Part shown: piece by piece, positions 40,901 to 49,460 of the stretch | How the letters are laid out: every line of letters starts with the position of its first letter | How positions within the stretch are numbered: position 1 is the first letter of the stretch | NCBI GenBank assembly: GCA_037179515.1 | Contig: JAXCGZ010020815.1 | Coordinates: 112,501-176,500, forward strand | Length of the DNA: 64,000 bases | Source of the DNA: Halocaridina rubra | Taxonomy: Eukaryota > Arthropoda > Malacostraca > Decapoda > Atyidae | Direction of reading: 5' to 3' | Made by a program: the position numbers and the translations under genes | Notes under the pieces: model-generated | Database searches by the model: none | Seen by the model: the letters and a program-made list of their open reading frames with translations, nothing else | Told to the model about the DNA's origin: nothing

Positions 40901-43900
40901 ATATCTAAGGCAGTCTGGCTCATTAATGACCATTTTCCTACTTCTAATCTGGATTCTCTTTCTCTTCGCTGTAAGATATTCTCCCTTTCTCTTTTCTATC
41001 GCTACTACTTCCATCGCTGCTTTGATGAGTAGGCGAGTTGCATCCCTCCCTCACTGCGAAGGCCAAGTAACACTCGCCAAGCAACCTCATCTCACTGGTA
41101 CTGTGTGGAGATTTGTAGCTCGTGGATTGGTCGGTACAGCAACTACTTCTTTCTGTCTACCTCCAGACTTTGAAACTCTTTTCCTCCTTCTGTTTTCCCT
41201 AATTCTTATAACCTATCTTCCTTCAAAAAGCAGATCGATCATCATCTCAGGGCCTAATCCTGCCATATCTCTAGATCCTCAGTACTTTGACTATTCTTTC
41301 AGTCAGTTCTTTTCCTATGTGTATCATTGCCTCATCTCTGCCTTGTCCATGACCTTTTTTCATTTCCTTCGTCTTGGTGTTTTCTTCATGACTGGGCCTT
41401 TATTGATGAGGACAGATTTTTGCCTGTCTTGGCATCACACTCATAAAAAAAAATACTGTTTTCACAGTTCGTATACGTTTTACGCCAAAAACGTACTAGT
41501 TAAATTTACCATGACACTCATATCGTTATTTATTCACTTATGGCATATATTTCCTTCTAAATATAACTTACGATGGCATATGTATTATATATCTTTGAAA
41601 ACCTTGAGAACCAACGCAACAGCTGTATTTCAAACTGTCATTATTTGATGATTAAAAAGGAATAACCTGTTACATACATATACAAGGCCCCATTCCCCAC
41701 ACACACACACACCTCAACCACTCCTTCTGGCTCCTTGGGGATAAATGGTTGCTACATTCCCCCCCACCACTCTGCTTGGGTCACCCACAAGGTAGGCAGG
41801 AAAGGATATTCTACAGAGAGGCCCGACAGCCACAGCTAGTTTACATTCACCACTTCATCACATGGCAACTCCCCTCACACCCGTCCATCACAGTTCGCTG
41901 AGTTAGCAGGTGTGAGGATTCCCTTTGGCCCATGTCACCTATCACAATCTTCCTCCGCTCATTCCTATCTCTTGCTTACTCACTTCCCTGCTCCACAGAC
42001 ATTCCACGTGCATCCAATGCCCTTTTCACGCCATCCATCCATCTCATCCTTCGTCTTCCTCTTGGAATAACTCTAACCACTTCTGCACTCCACACACTTC
42101 ACTATTCATTCATCACTAATCCTTTCCCTGTGTCCAAACCAACTCAATACTCACTATCTGACCTACATAACAGCTCTCTTTCAACACCCATTCCCTTTTT
42201 TTTTTTTTTTTTTTTTTTTAAAGAGTGTGACACCGGGATAGGCAGAAACTGCCCTCATCAACAAAGGCCCGGCCACGAGAAAATACCAAGACGAAGGAAA
42301 AGAAAAAGTTAAGGGCAAGGCAGAGATGAGGTAATGTCACACAAAGGAAAACGACAGACAGAAAAAACAGTCAAAGTAAAGAGGACCCAGAGATATGGAG
42401 GACTAGGCTCTGAGATGACAATAGATCTGCTTTTTGAAGGATGAAAGGTCATAAGAATTAGGAAAGACAGAAGGAGGAAGAGAGTTCCAGAGTCTGGAGG
42501 TAGATGGGAAGAAGCAGTCGCTGCACCGACCAATCCGCGAGCTACATATCTCCACAAAGTACCTGTGAGATGAGGCCGCTTGGCGAGTGTTACGCGGCCT
42601 CGGCAGTGGAGGAGGGATGCAACTCGCCAACTCATCAGAGCAGCGATGGAAGTAGTAGCGATAGAAAAGCGAAAGGGAAGATACCTTACGGCGAAGAGAG
42701 AGAGAATCCAGGTTAGAAGTAAGAGAAGGATCATTAATGAGTCTGACTGCCTTAGATTGAACCCTATCAAGAAGATAAGTAAAGGAAGAAGCACCCCAGA
42801 TGTGTGAGCAGTATTCTAAGCAGGGGCGGATAAGACCTTTGTAAATTTTAAGTAACTGCAATGAGGAAAAGTAATAACGAAAACGAAACAAAACCCCCAA
42901 TTTTTTGGATGAAGATTTAGAAATTTGGATTATGTGATTCCTCCATGACAAGTTAGAGGCTATATGGATTCCTAATATATTGATAGAGTTAAGAGGGTAA
43001 ATTTCATTAGTTTCGAAGACAATAGGGTTATCAGGAGGAGAAGGAGATAAAGAGATGGCCAGAAACTGTGTCTTGGAGGCATTGAATTTAACTAAATTTT
43101 GAGTGCCCCATTCAGATACTCTCTGCAAATCGGAGTTAAGAGTAGAAGAAAGAGTGATACGAGATTGATTACGAGTAACAGATGAAGGTTGTGAAGAAAA
43201 GGCAGAGGAAAAGTAAAGGGTAGAATCATCGGCAAAGGCATGAAGAAGAGAGGAAGATGGGGACTGTAGAAGATCATTGATGAAGAGAAGGAAGAGAGTA
43301 GGTGAAAGAACAGAGCCCTGTGGAACACCACTGGACACAGAGAAAGGGCTAAATGTAGCGCCATCAACAACTACAGATATAGAACGGTCAGTGAGAAAAC
43401 TGGAAATCAGAGAACAGAAAGAAGGGGTAAAGCCGTAGGCAGGGAGTTTGGCCAACAGAGCCTTGTGCCAGACTCTGTCAAAAGCCTTAGAGATATCAAG
43501 GGCGACGACAAAGGATTCCCCATAGTTCCTCAGAGAAGATGACCATACATTAGTAAGATAGGACAGGAGATCACCAGTGGATCTTGCCTTGCGGAAGCCG
43601 TACTGGTGATCGGAGATAAGTGAGTTAGATTCAAGGCGTTTCAAGAAGTGAGCATTGAGCAAAGTTTCAAAAACTTTAGCAATAGAGGAGGTTAGAGCAA
43701 TAGGTCGGTAGTTAGAAGGAATAGAGCGGTCACCCTTCTTAGGAACAGGTTGAACTAGAGCATGCTTCCAAGATGAAGGATAGATACTGGTTGACAGAAT
43801 GAGGCGAAAAAGACAGCAAAGCACGGGAGCCAGTTCATCTGCAAACTCCTTAAGGAACCTTGCAGGGATACCATCGGGACCAGATGCCTTGTTTGTCTTT

Positions 43901-46900
43901 AGTGAGCGAAGAACCTTATGAACTTTGCGCGAAGAAAGGATAAGGGAGGGCATAGGGTTAGAGAGGGGAAAAGACTGAGGAACAGGTGCGCTGGAATCGT
44001 TGATAGAAGAGTTGGCAGAAAAATGAGAGCCAAATAGAGTGGCTTTGTCAGTGGGAGAGCAAGCTATAGAACCATCAGAACGAATGAGGGGGGGAAAGCT
44101 TGAGTTACAGAAGTTTTTGGAGAGGTTTTTGGCTAAGGACCAGAAGCATTTGTCAGTGGGAGAGGAGTTAAGGTCATCAACTTTCCTTCTTATAAAGGAA
44201 GCCTTAGACCTTCGAATCTGAGCTGTACAGCGATTCCTAACTATAATAAAAGCAGAGCGAGTTAAATCGGAAGGAGAGGCTTGGTAAGATCGGTGAGCCT
44301 GATTCCTAGCCTGGATAGCCATGGAGCAGGCACGGTCAAACCAAGGTTTAGGGGGAGAGAAAGTTTTTGTAGAAGAGGGGATGTACGCCTCCATTCCCGC
44401 GGTCATGATCTCGGCAACTTTTACAGCTACCCGATCAGGGTTGCGGGACCGAAAGCAGTAGTCATCCCATGGAAAGTCAAAGAGAAAGTTACGCAAATTT
44501 TCATATTGAGTTCGCTCGAAGTGCCAAAGGCGGTGTCGAGTAGGAGGGATTGGTGGTGGGGGAGCGAAAATGGAAGAGACAGAGATCATGGAGTGGTCAG
44601 ATTTACCAAGAGGGGAAAGCACGGAATATGAGTAGTTAGAAGGGTTAGAAGTAAAAAAAAAGGTCAAGAATGTTAGCAGCTTGTTCGTGACGATCAGGAA
44701 CACGAGTAGGATGTTTAATAATTTGCTCCAGATCATGAGTAATAGAGAAAGCAAGAGCCTCGCTTCCTCCAACATCAGTGTGAGAAGAATGAAGCCACTC
44801 ACTGTGGTGTACATTGAAGTCTCCAATGTAGAGAACTTCGGCATGTGGGTGAGAAGATAGCAAGGACTCATGGCACGAGGAGAGATATTCAAATAAAGAT
44901 ACAAACTCGGTGGAGTTTGGAGAACAGTAGCAGAAGCAAAGGATGATAGTGGTAGTGGAGAGATAGACTTTTAGCCAGAGAACATCAAAGTCAGGAGATT
45001 CAAGGTCCATGAGCCTCACAGTAGGAGTGTTAATGTTGCAGTAAGCACAGACCCCACCTTTGGAACGAAAACGAGTATACAGATCATAGTGGGAGATTTG
45101 GAAAGGGTCAGTGGGAGCATGTATAAACAACTGGGTTTCAGATAGGAGGAGGAGGTTAGGGAAGAAAGACCCCAAGTGCTGTTCCACAGATGAAAGATTA
45201 GAGTTCAGCCCACGAATGTTTGAATAGTGAAGAGTGAAAGAAGCAGATCTATTAGGAGGTGCAAGGTTAAGAGCAGAACCATTACTACCACAAGGCGTGT
45301 CTGCCCTCAAGCCAATGGTGGAGTCAACACGATCCCCGGAGATTCTTCGCACCCCACTATGCCAGGTACTGGGGGCCATTAGTTATGAACCTTCCATAAA
45401 TAATGACAAAATGTGAGGAAAAGGAAAGTAAAAGAGACAGATGTGCAGAATGTTGTGACTTGTCAAATGTAATGGAATAGCAAGAGATGTGTAATGAATA
45501 TGCCAGAATATTCAGTGTAGATGTAGGCATGAGGAAAGAACCGTCCTGAAGGAAGATTCAACCTGGAACTGTCTGGACCAGTCCTAGTTGCATCCTAATA
45601 CCTTCAGTCGTAGTCTTTCAACGGGCGGCTGGTGCCATGGCCAACCTACTATCTTCACTTTTTACTTTATCTATTCTAGATACACCAATCATACTTTTCA
45701 AATACATTCAACTTGTTATCGTTATCCTATCTTACATTCCAGTTCTCTGTTCCATACAATGCTGAAGAACAATCACACCTTCATATTTCCTTCTCTTTGC
45801 ATTCATTCCCAAATACCTGCTTCTCATCACACTTTTCAACCCACCTAGATATTTACTCGCTTCCTTCACTCTATGGCTTACCTCCATATGCATTCATCCA
45901 TTTCTTGATATGTGCAACCCCAAGTACTTGAAACTCTCAACTTCTTCAAGCAACTCCCCATTCACTCTTACATTCAGTCTGCCAACAATAACACTCCTTG
46001 TGCCTCTCATGACTTTATTTTTACCAAGTTCACCCTCAACTTCCTTCTTTCACGCACCAAAACAAACTCAAGTCACCAAATAATTCAGTTCATTCACAGT
46101 ATTATGCACCAGTGCTGTGTCATCCGCAAATAGCAATTAATTCAATTTCCACAGCTTTCAATACTCACCCACTAACTCCAAGCTTCAGTTTAATACTCTT
46201 TCATTTACTTCCCTTACCACTCCATCCATATACACATGGAACAGCCATATTGACATTACATAATCTTGACGTAACCCAACATTCAACTCAAACCAATCAC
46301 TCATACCATTCCTAACTCTCACGCATACTCTACTATTCATGCAAAAACTCTTAACTGCATACAACAAACTTTCAATTATTTCATACAGTCGCAACATAAT
46401 CCACACCTTCCCTCAATTATCCCAGTCATATGCTTTTTCTGAATACATAAAGGCCCAAAAGAGTGTCCCTACCTCTTTTTTGTATTACCACACACACTTG
46501 CTCCACACATCCTCTTCCTTCTTGAATCCACACTGTTCTTCCCCAATCAATCTCTCAGTACATTACCTAATTCTCTCGATTAACATAAACCTTACCAAAT
46601 ACACTCAACAAACTAATTCCTCTAAGACTACTACACTCATACTTATATCCTTTTGCTTTATAAAGTGGTACTACACATGCACTCCTCCAATCAACTGGAA
46701 TGCTCCCTTTCCTTAAACTTACAGTCAACAACCTAACTAAAGATTCTATTAATGCCTCCCCACCTTTTGAGAAGTATTCTACATGACACCCAGCTATCCC
46801 TGGTGCCTTACCAGCTTTCAATGCTCTTATTGCCAAATATATCTCCTTTTTTATTATTTCTCTATCATTCTCATCACCAAATATTGGCATTCTCCATTCT

Positions 46901-47876
46901 TTTCCTACAGCCACAATCTCTGCCTCTCTATCATCTTCCTCATTTAGCAGTTCCTTGAAATACTCAGCCCATCTCTCTCAACTTTATTTTGTGCACTAGT
47001 AATTGTTCATATGCTCCTTTTGCCCTCTCCTTCCTACCATACTCGCCTTTCCACACTCTTTTCACTCCCTTCCAAAACACCTTTTTATTCCTTTCAAAAT
47101 TCTCAGACAAGCTCTGACACGACCTTACATTTGCTTCTCTCTTTGCCCTCCTAACCACATGCTTCACTAACCTCCTCTTTAGACTATATCTTTCACATAG
47201 TGCTCTATATAATGTCATTTTAAATAGTATACAATGACAATAATTCAAATTTAGTCATAAGGAATTTTCATAACCTTAGTATTCTAGTATCATAAGTAAG
47301 TTTATGACAAAAAGTAATATACATATTAAAGATCCCCTTTATAAAGCCTAACGAGCATAACAGGATCTTAGGCAAACCGAGTAACACAAGAGACCTTTAT
47401 TTTCATGTTATAGCATCAGTTTTAGCATAACAATAAAGTTATGAACTAAGTATAAAAACATCTTTATTCCACGATTTTGTTTATTAGTTAAATAGGTGAT
47501 ATATTATTGTTACGAATTATCTCTGGTGCTGAGAGAAAGCAAATCCCATGTATCAAATGAACTGAGTAAGCAATCCCCTCCTCAATAGATTACTTTCTTG
47601 CCAAAGAATGATGGAGGCCTGTTGGCTCCCTTTTCTTTTCAGTATTGGATATAGCATTTTCTTAAATATCTTGTAAAGTACCAATATTACTTTCTCGCTG
47701 AAAATCAGTATCTTAAGTGGATGAATTCTGTAGCCTAAAGTTTGCAAGTAAAATAACTATCACTTTATCATATACGTGAAGGAGTTCTACAGTAGGCAAC
47801 TTTTGCACTCATAATCTACATACTATTAATGATATTATATTTCAGCTGTAACAGAGAAGAAGAGGCTGCTTTATAA
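22859..47876 (+). CDS. SLC22-like organic solute transporter, 12 coding exons, 556 aa
   Basis: Predicted polytopic plasma-membrane transporter of the SLC22 branch of the major facilitator superfamily, moving organic cations, anions or zwitterions; the substrate cannot be read from sequence. Exons: 22859-22940, 23590-23779, 24102-24213, 30547-30650, 30952-31106, 31583-31751, 31937-32084, 33515-33600, 36801-37060, 38871-39055, 39263-39411, 47846-47876. Every junction is GT/AG and the phases run 1,2,0,2,1,2,0,2,1,0,2. Visible landmarks: short cytoplasmic N-terminus and TM1 (about residues 1-40); extracellular loop with Cys in GHTCQ, DSCTY, IECLDW and EFGLVC and with N-glycosylation sequons NFT and NST; GYMADKYGRKR between TM2 and TM3; AMEVTEPKRR between TM4 and TM5; DESPRWL after TM6; EKYGRKVP between TM8 and TM9; ASELFPTEVRTRG near TM10-11. 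Length matches the family norm of about 550 residues. Kozak context ACAACTATGG is good. Introns 3, 7, 8, 9 and 11 hold transposons. Family assignment is strong; the subfamily (OCT, OAT, OCTN or carcinine type) is not resolved, and the last exon is tentative. Confidence 0.85.
23590..23779 (+). CDS. SLC22-like transporter exon 2
   Basis: Acceptor CTCCCACAG, donor GTAAGT. Codes for the rest of TM1 and the proximal extracellular loop, including GGAFFAPKIGHTCQ, which resembles the FLA-x-P-x-H-x-C segment of SLC22 proteins, and the sequon NFT. Starts phase 1, ends phase 2 (CC plus A of the next exon gives Pro). Confidence 0.8.
24102..24213 (+). CDS. SLC22-like transporter exon 3
   Basis: Acceptor ATTCACAG, donor GTAAGA. 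Codes for the distal extracellular loop DSCTYMVYDNEMD...CLDWDFDNSTFSST, matching the W-x-(Y/F)-D-x-S-x-F-x-S-T-(I/V) signature that precedes TM2 in SLC22. Ends phase 0 at Glu, so that SE joins FGLVC of exon 4. Confidence 0.85.
24487..24720 (-). repeat. LTR (left, 3' LTR) of Gypsy element in intron 3
   Basis: Aligns with 29770-30010 at roughly 80% by eye (AACAATAACTAACCCA, GACTGACCATCC-ACGCCA, TAAACA-GAT-AG-AGGTT). The inner boundary is uncertain and may reach about 24900. Confidence 0.7.
24721..28500 (-). pseudogene. Degenerate Ty3/Gypsy gag-pol inside transporter intron 3
   Basis: Antisense to the host gene. Blocks in order: gag (28480-27800: LALYFEVGKQ, REAFTDGVFTAFGKL); CCHC zinc knuckle CYRCKMLEHIVTQC near 27770-27730; degenerate protease around 27610-27380 (DRGC in place of a DTGC-like motif, later ALGMDVIA); RT start at 26902-27147 (LPLMAVEQLTKNKVCLVLDF, AIVDLKLAYLQLKV); integrase zinc-finger region near 25900 (LHNVHHNEVDGTLYLAR); integrase core end near 25480 (RAACRHTGNGIVERHLR). 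Frequent frameshifts and stops show it is dead. Confidence 0.8.
28501..29758 (-). mobile_element. Non-autonomous DNA element with internal ~180-bp tandem repeats, copy 1
   Basis: Related in reverse orientation to 53636-54720 and in part to 62303-62600. It lies between the gag region and the right LTR, so it inserted into the retroelement. Ends near AGTATATACAG; no transposase seen. The left boundary is approximate. Confidence 0.6.
28684..29220. repeat. Three tandem ~180-187-bp units
   Basis: CTTCTACC(A/G)CTTAATGCGAT occurs at 28684, 28864 and 29051, each followed by AACAAACAGCAAACA and GCGAGGGTGCAT(C/A)AG. Confidence 0.92.
29770..30010 (-). repeat. LTR (right, 5' LTR) of Gypsy element in intron 3
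   Basis: Partner of 24487-24720. The remainder of the intron to exon 4 (30011-30546) shows nothing recognisable. Confidence 0.7.
30547..30650 (+). CDS. SLC22-like transporter exon 4
   Basis: Acceptor TTTACAG, donor GTATGT. Codes for FGLVCRWEYLRATYQSIYM, then TM2 and GYMADK. The conserved (E)F-x-LVC start and the Q-S-x-(Y/F)-M segment are diagnostic for SLC22. Ends phase 2; separated from exon 3 by a 6.3 kb intron holding an LTR element. Confidence 0.88.
30952..31106 (+). CDS. SLC22-like transporter exon 5
   Basis: Acceptor TTCTACAG, donor GTAATA. Completes DKYGRKR, the MFS loop 2-3 motif, then TM3 and TM4 (RFFLGTMHPTSLQTGFIL). Ends phase 1. Confidence 0.88.
31583..31751 (+). CDS. SLC22-like transporter exon 6
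   Basis: Acceptor ATCAATAG, donor GTAAGT. The split codon gives Ala and the read-through is FILAMEVTEPKRRTAVG, then TM5 and TM6 (WRWLQLAVSLPCLLFV). Upstream in-frame sequence LFITSI is intronic: only this acceptor keeps the phase of exon 5. Ends phase 2. Confidence 0.85.
31937..32084 (+). CDS. SLC22-like transporter exon 7
   Basis: Acceptor CCACGACAG, donor GTAACA. Codes for WIIDESPRWLIVAGRHEEA, the SLC22 W-x-x-x-ESPRWL signature after TM6, and the start of the large cytoplasmic loop. Ends phase 0. Confidence 0.88.
32415..32945 (+). mobile_element. Family A LINE 3' fragment in intron 7
   Basis: 5'-truncated; C-terminal codons (RVKSKAIRLINNPSRT) then 3'UTR ending CCCGGTGTCACACTC and A-run. 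Same strand as the transporter. Confidence 0.85.
33515..33600 (+). CDS. SLC22-like transporter exon 8
   Basis: Acceptor TCTTTTCCAG, donor GTATTT. Short exon for the variable, charged part of the TM6-TM7 cytoplasmic loop (LRASDKNEETPTLSKRM). Phases fit both neighbours (0 in, 2 out). Sequence is not family-diagnostic on its own; it is supported by position, phase and splice sites. Confidence 0.7.
33990..35780 (+). pseudogene. Tigger/pogo transposase pseudogene in intron 8
   Basis: N-terminal helix-turn-helix remnant (LEKKMDIIQHSNNKERAVDIA) before a nested SINE. Then a CENP-B-like part (WIVKLERFLLVWIED), the first DDE region (GYDLHQVFNVDKREPYF, with VDK where the family has a DE(T/S)G-like motif), KKLVTLLVGGNANGD, LPVLWKSNKKAWM, and LPPNT-like plus MQPLDQNVITIFKAHYL. 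Multiple stops and frameshifts. More decayed than, and a different subfamily from, the copy at 54768. Confidence 0.75.
34110..34299 (-). mobile_element. tRNA-derived SINE, copy 1
   Basis: Minus strand begins GCCGTGGCTAAATGGTAGC (A box) and has GGTCGAGGGTTCGCTTCCC (B box). Highly similar to 61888-62081. Nested in the Tigger pseudogene. Confidence 0.78.
36199..36542 (+). mobile_element. 344-bp TA-flanked Tigger-derived MITE
   Basis: Flanked by TA on both sides. Ends CGGGAGGTCCTTGG and CAAGGACCCCCTG are imperfect inverted repeats. Internally encodes RGMNMEMKLEIVKCME, resembling the first helix of Tigger transposases, so it is probably an internally deleted Tigger. Lies in intron 8. Confidence 0.7.
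36801..37060 (+). CDS. SLC22-like transporter exon 9
   Basis: Acceptor TTTGATACAG, donor GTATGT. Codes for TPKLRIITLVMNIDYFVV (TM7), a loop with VDPFLYMV, TM8 (AGIVEVPSNTVTIPVV), EKYGRKVPMM and TM9. The TP-x-LR start and the (A/S)G-x-(V/I)E(V/I)P motif are typical of SLC22. Ends phase 1. Confidence 0.88.
37061..38213. other. Intron 9, left part
   Basis: AT-rich, no recognised repeat or extra exon. Confidence 0.5.
38214..38405 (-). mobile_element. Family A-derived mini-element, second copy
   Basis: Poly-T, family A 3' end (CTGCCCTCATCGGGCC) joined directly to the 5'UTR block (TGTGCTGTGACTTGTC, AATATTCGGT). Same architecture as 11811-12195, shorter. Confidence 0.65.
38871..39055 (+). CDS. SLC22-like transporter exon 10
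   Basis: Acceptor TACTTTGCAG, donor GTAAGT. Codes for TM10 (IGKLSISVAFQIVFLYA), the conserved SELFPTEVRTRGAGSAMMSS motif and the start of TM11. Ends phase 0. Confidence 0.88.
39263..39411 (+). CDS. SLC22-like transporter exon 11
   Basis: Acceptor CATACTTCCAG, donor GTAAGC. Codes for the end of TM11, TM12 (IPVVFGLAAIIASLAPLPL) and the post-TM12 tail LKDTLDAVLPDTIADLE; the L-x-(D/E)T-x-x-x-x-LP-(D/E)T-(I/L)-x-(D/E)-x-E pattern is a known SLC22 C-terminal feature. Ends phase 2 without a stop, so one more exon must follow. Confidence 0.88.
39829..41452 (+). mobile_element. Family A LINE, 5'-truncated decayed copy in intron 11
   Basis: RT from GIPARFFKEFADELAP, NYQPIALTSAMAKVF and VALDISKAFDSL, onward through the C-terminus to the CATCACACTCAT plus A-run at 41452. 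Several frameshifts; a 35-bp foreign insert at 40261-40295 replaces part of the AFDRVWHKALL region. Confidence 0.85.
40261..40295 (+). mobile_element. 35-bp SINE-tail-like insert
   Basis: Matches the reverse complement of 62841-62875 (GTACAAAAATG-AAATAAATG then three GTTT units). Confidence 0.6.
41703..42195 (-). mobile_element. RTE-like LINE (family C) 3' part, left of family A insertion
   Basis: 3'UTR 41703-41935 shared with 49956-50215 and 59004-59280, then the C-terminal coding end. Continues at 45649 on the other side of the family A element. Confidence 0.8.
42196..45648 (-). mobile_element. Family A LINE, near-complete, single frameshift
   Basis: 5'UTR about 45380-45648, ORF from ATG at 45379 to stop at 42403 (about 990 codons), 3'UTR and poly-A (T24 at 42196-42219). 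APE endonuclease motifs: SNIRGLN, LLSETQL, GDFNVHHSEW. RT motifs: NYRPIALTSSIAKVFE, VALDISKAFDRVWH, SSGVPQGSVLSPTLF, catalytic HAFADDSTLYF. C-terminus VEICSSR...FKKQIY. The only coding defect I see is a frame change in a run of nine A at 44653-44661, between the endonuclease parts ILDLFF and TSNPSNYSYS. No separate ORF1. It lies inside an RTE copy, which it splits. The youngest-looking element of the window, antisense in transporter intron 11. Confidence 0.9.
45649..47215 (-). mobile_element. RTE-like LINE (family C), right part
   Basis: Minus strand: pre-RT segment (RRLVKHVVRRAKREANV), RT start 46567-46914 (LKAGKAPGIAGCHVEYF, SIPVDWRSACVVPLYK), later RT (GNGMSDWFELNVGLRQD), with several frame breaks. 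5'-truncated near 47215. Confidence 0.8.
47216..47845. other. End of intron 11, unique sequence
   Basis: No repeat recognised; leads to the candidate terminal acceptor. Confidence 0.45.
47846..47876 (+). CDS. Candidate terminal exon 12 with stop codon
   Basis: After the acceptor ATTATATTTCAG the phase-2 codon completes to Ser and reads CNREEEAAL then TAA. An AATAAA hexamer follows at 47934-47939. A short polar or acidic tail is normal for SLC22 C-termini. The exon is tiny and lies 8.4 kb downstream, so a different terminal exon is possible. Confidence 0.45.
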
Positions 47877-47933
47877 AGAACAGAGGGAATGGTCTATTGG
47901 CACTACTTCTCTTTTCTTTTTTAATGCAAGGTC

Positions 47934-47939
47934 AATAAA
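47934..47939 (+). terminator. Candidate polyadenylation hexamer of the transporter gene
   Basis: AATAAA 57 nt after the TAA of candidate exon 12, in non-repetitive sequence. Depends on that exon being real. Confidence 0.35.
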
Positions 47940-48039
47940 GAACTATTTCAAGTTCTCTGCTAAAAAAAGTACACACGTTCTCGAGGATCAAACTGCATGG
48001 CCATGCCCTTTATCTATGAAAAGGTGATGACTACATCTC

Positions 48040-48197
48040 TAAAATGACAACCCTCTGTAAGTCCAATGAAACAATATGGTAAAATGTCAACCCTAAGTCC
48101 AGCGAAACAATATGATAAACTGACAGTCCTCTGTAAGTCCAGCAAAACAAAATGGTAAAATGACAACCCTCAGACCAGAGAAACAATATGGTAAAAT
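48040..48197. repeat. Minisatellite, four ~36-41-bp units
   Basis: TAAAATGACAACCCTC...AAACAATATGG repeats four times with internal gaps, just beyond the gene's candidate 3' end. Confidence 0.88.
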
Positions 48198-49197
48198 ATA
48201 CAAAGACTTTCTTCAGAGTGATTCTACTCAAGGCTCAGAATGAAAAAATATCCTGAAGATTGAAGACATACAGAGCAAAGGGTACATAACATGACCTGTA
48301 GGTAAAATAAATTACTTTTGGGAATGAAAATTCAGCAACCATTCCAAAGAATGAGGTAGAAGAGAGCTAAAGCACTGAAAAAAAATAAAATGTAAAACAG
48401 TGGTTATATATTTTAAAATTACAACACTGGGTTTGTACTGCAGAAACTGTGGAAATTTACATCATTGTCTCCAAATAAGAATTTCCCTATCTGCAATACT
48501 ATAAACAAGATTTACTTTCGCATGAGTCTGGACATACTAAATACAAAAATGTGAAAATAATCAATGAAGTATATATTAGATTCACAAAATACTGAGAAGA
48601 AACAAGCAATGTGACAAAGTAGAACTGAAAACTACATAACAAAAAAAAACATAAGATGATAAACAATCTAATAATGATATAACATCACAGCAGACAGTCA
48701 CACTATAGTTAAAAGTCTCGTTATAAACTAACAAGTTGTCAGCTTTTATTTACGAAAAATTACTATTAAGATTTACTCCATACAAGCTAGTGGTCGATGC
48801 TTTGGAGGTATTATTGGTACAAAAAATATGTAGCAAAAACTAAAGTTTAAGGAAGCATTCTGTGCTCTGAAGTAATTTCTTCTATACAGCTTTTAAATTT
48901 TAACCCCTTCCCTGGCAATGGCGAGTAGTGTATATTCATTTCTTAAGCTTGGTCTATTTTCAAACTCAGACGAGTATATTTATTCAAATGTTTACTTATA
49001 AAATTGCGACTACATGTTTATTCATCGATAGTGGAGATTGGTGAGTTTTTAATGCTCAAGAATAGCAACATACAACTGACAACATCCCTCAGACACCTCT
49101 GAGCCCCTTCCATAACGGAATGGTCAGTGATGGCAATGTATTTAAAGAGATAGTATTTACGTCATTGTCCCCTCTTAATTACTTTATATTATATATA
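48198..49197. other. Unannotated AT-rich sequence
   Basis: No exon, domain or repeat recognised. Confidence 0.45.
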
Positions 49198-49460
49198 CAG
49201 AAGCTCACCTACTTATGAACAATCAAGTTACGAACATTCATAGATATGAACAAATACTTACCTATTACCTAACCATGTATTAATGTATGTATTACTGCAT
49301 TGTACTGCAATATTACATTCAGTTATTTTTTGCACTTAAAAATGTATACTTTATGTTTTATGTAGTAGTTATTTGTCTTTAAATACTGCACAGTACTGCA
49401 TATGTATATACAGTACTATACAGTACCTTCTTATATCTAAGTACAACTTACAAACAATTC
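49198..49460 (+). mobile_element. pogo/Tigger-type MITE, second copy
   Basis: Starts after TA with CAGAAGCTCACCTACTTA and resembles the reverse complement of 2221-2516 (TTACGAACATTCA, ACTTTATGTTTTAT). The right boundary is approximate. Confidence 0.55.

Noticed and set aside
42504..42807. Plus-strand frames over the family A element
   Set aside because: Reverse-strand shadows of the LINE reading frame.
47553..47747. Small minus-strand ORF near the gene end
   Set aside because: No domain, biased AT composition, and no support beyond chance length.
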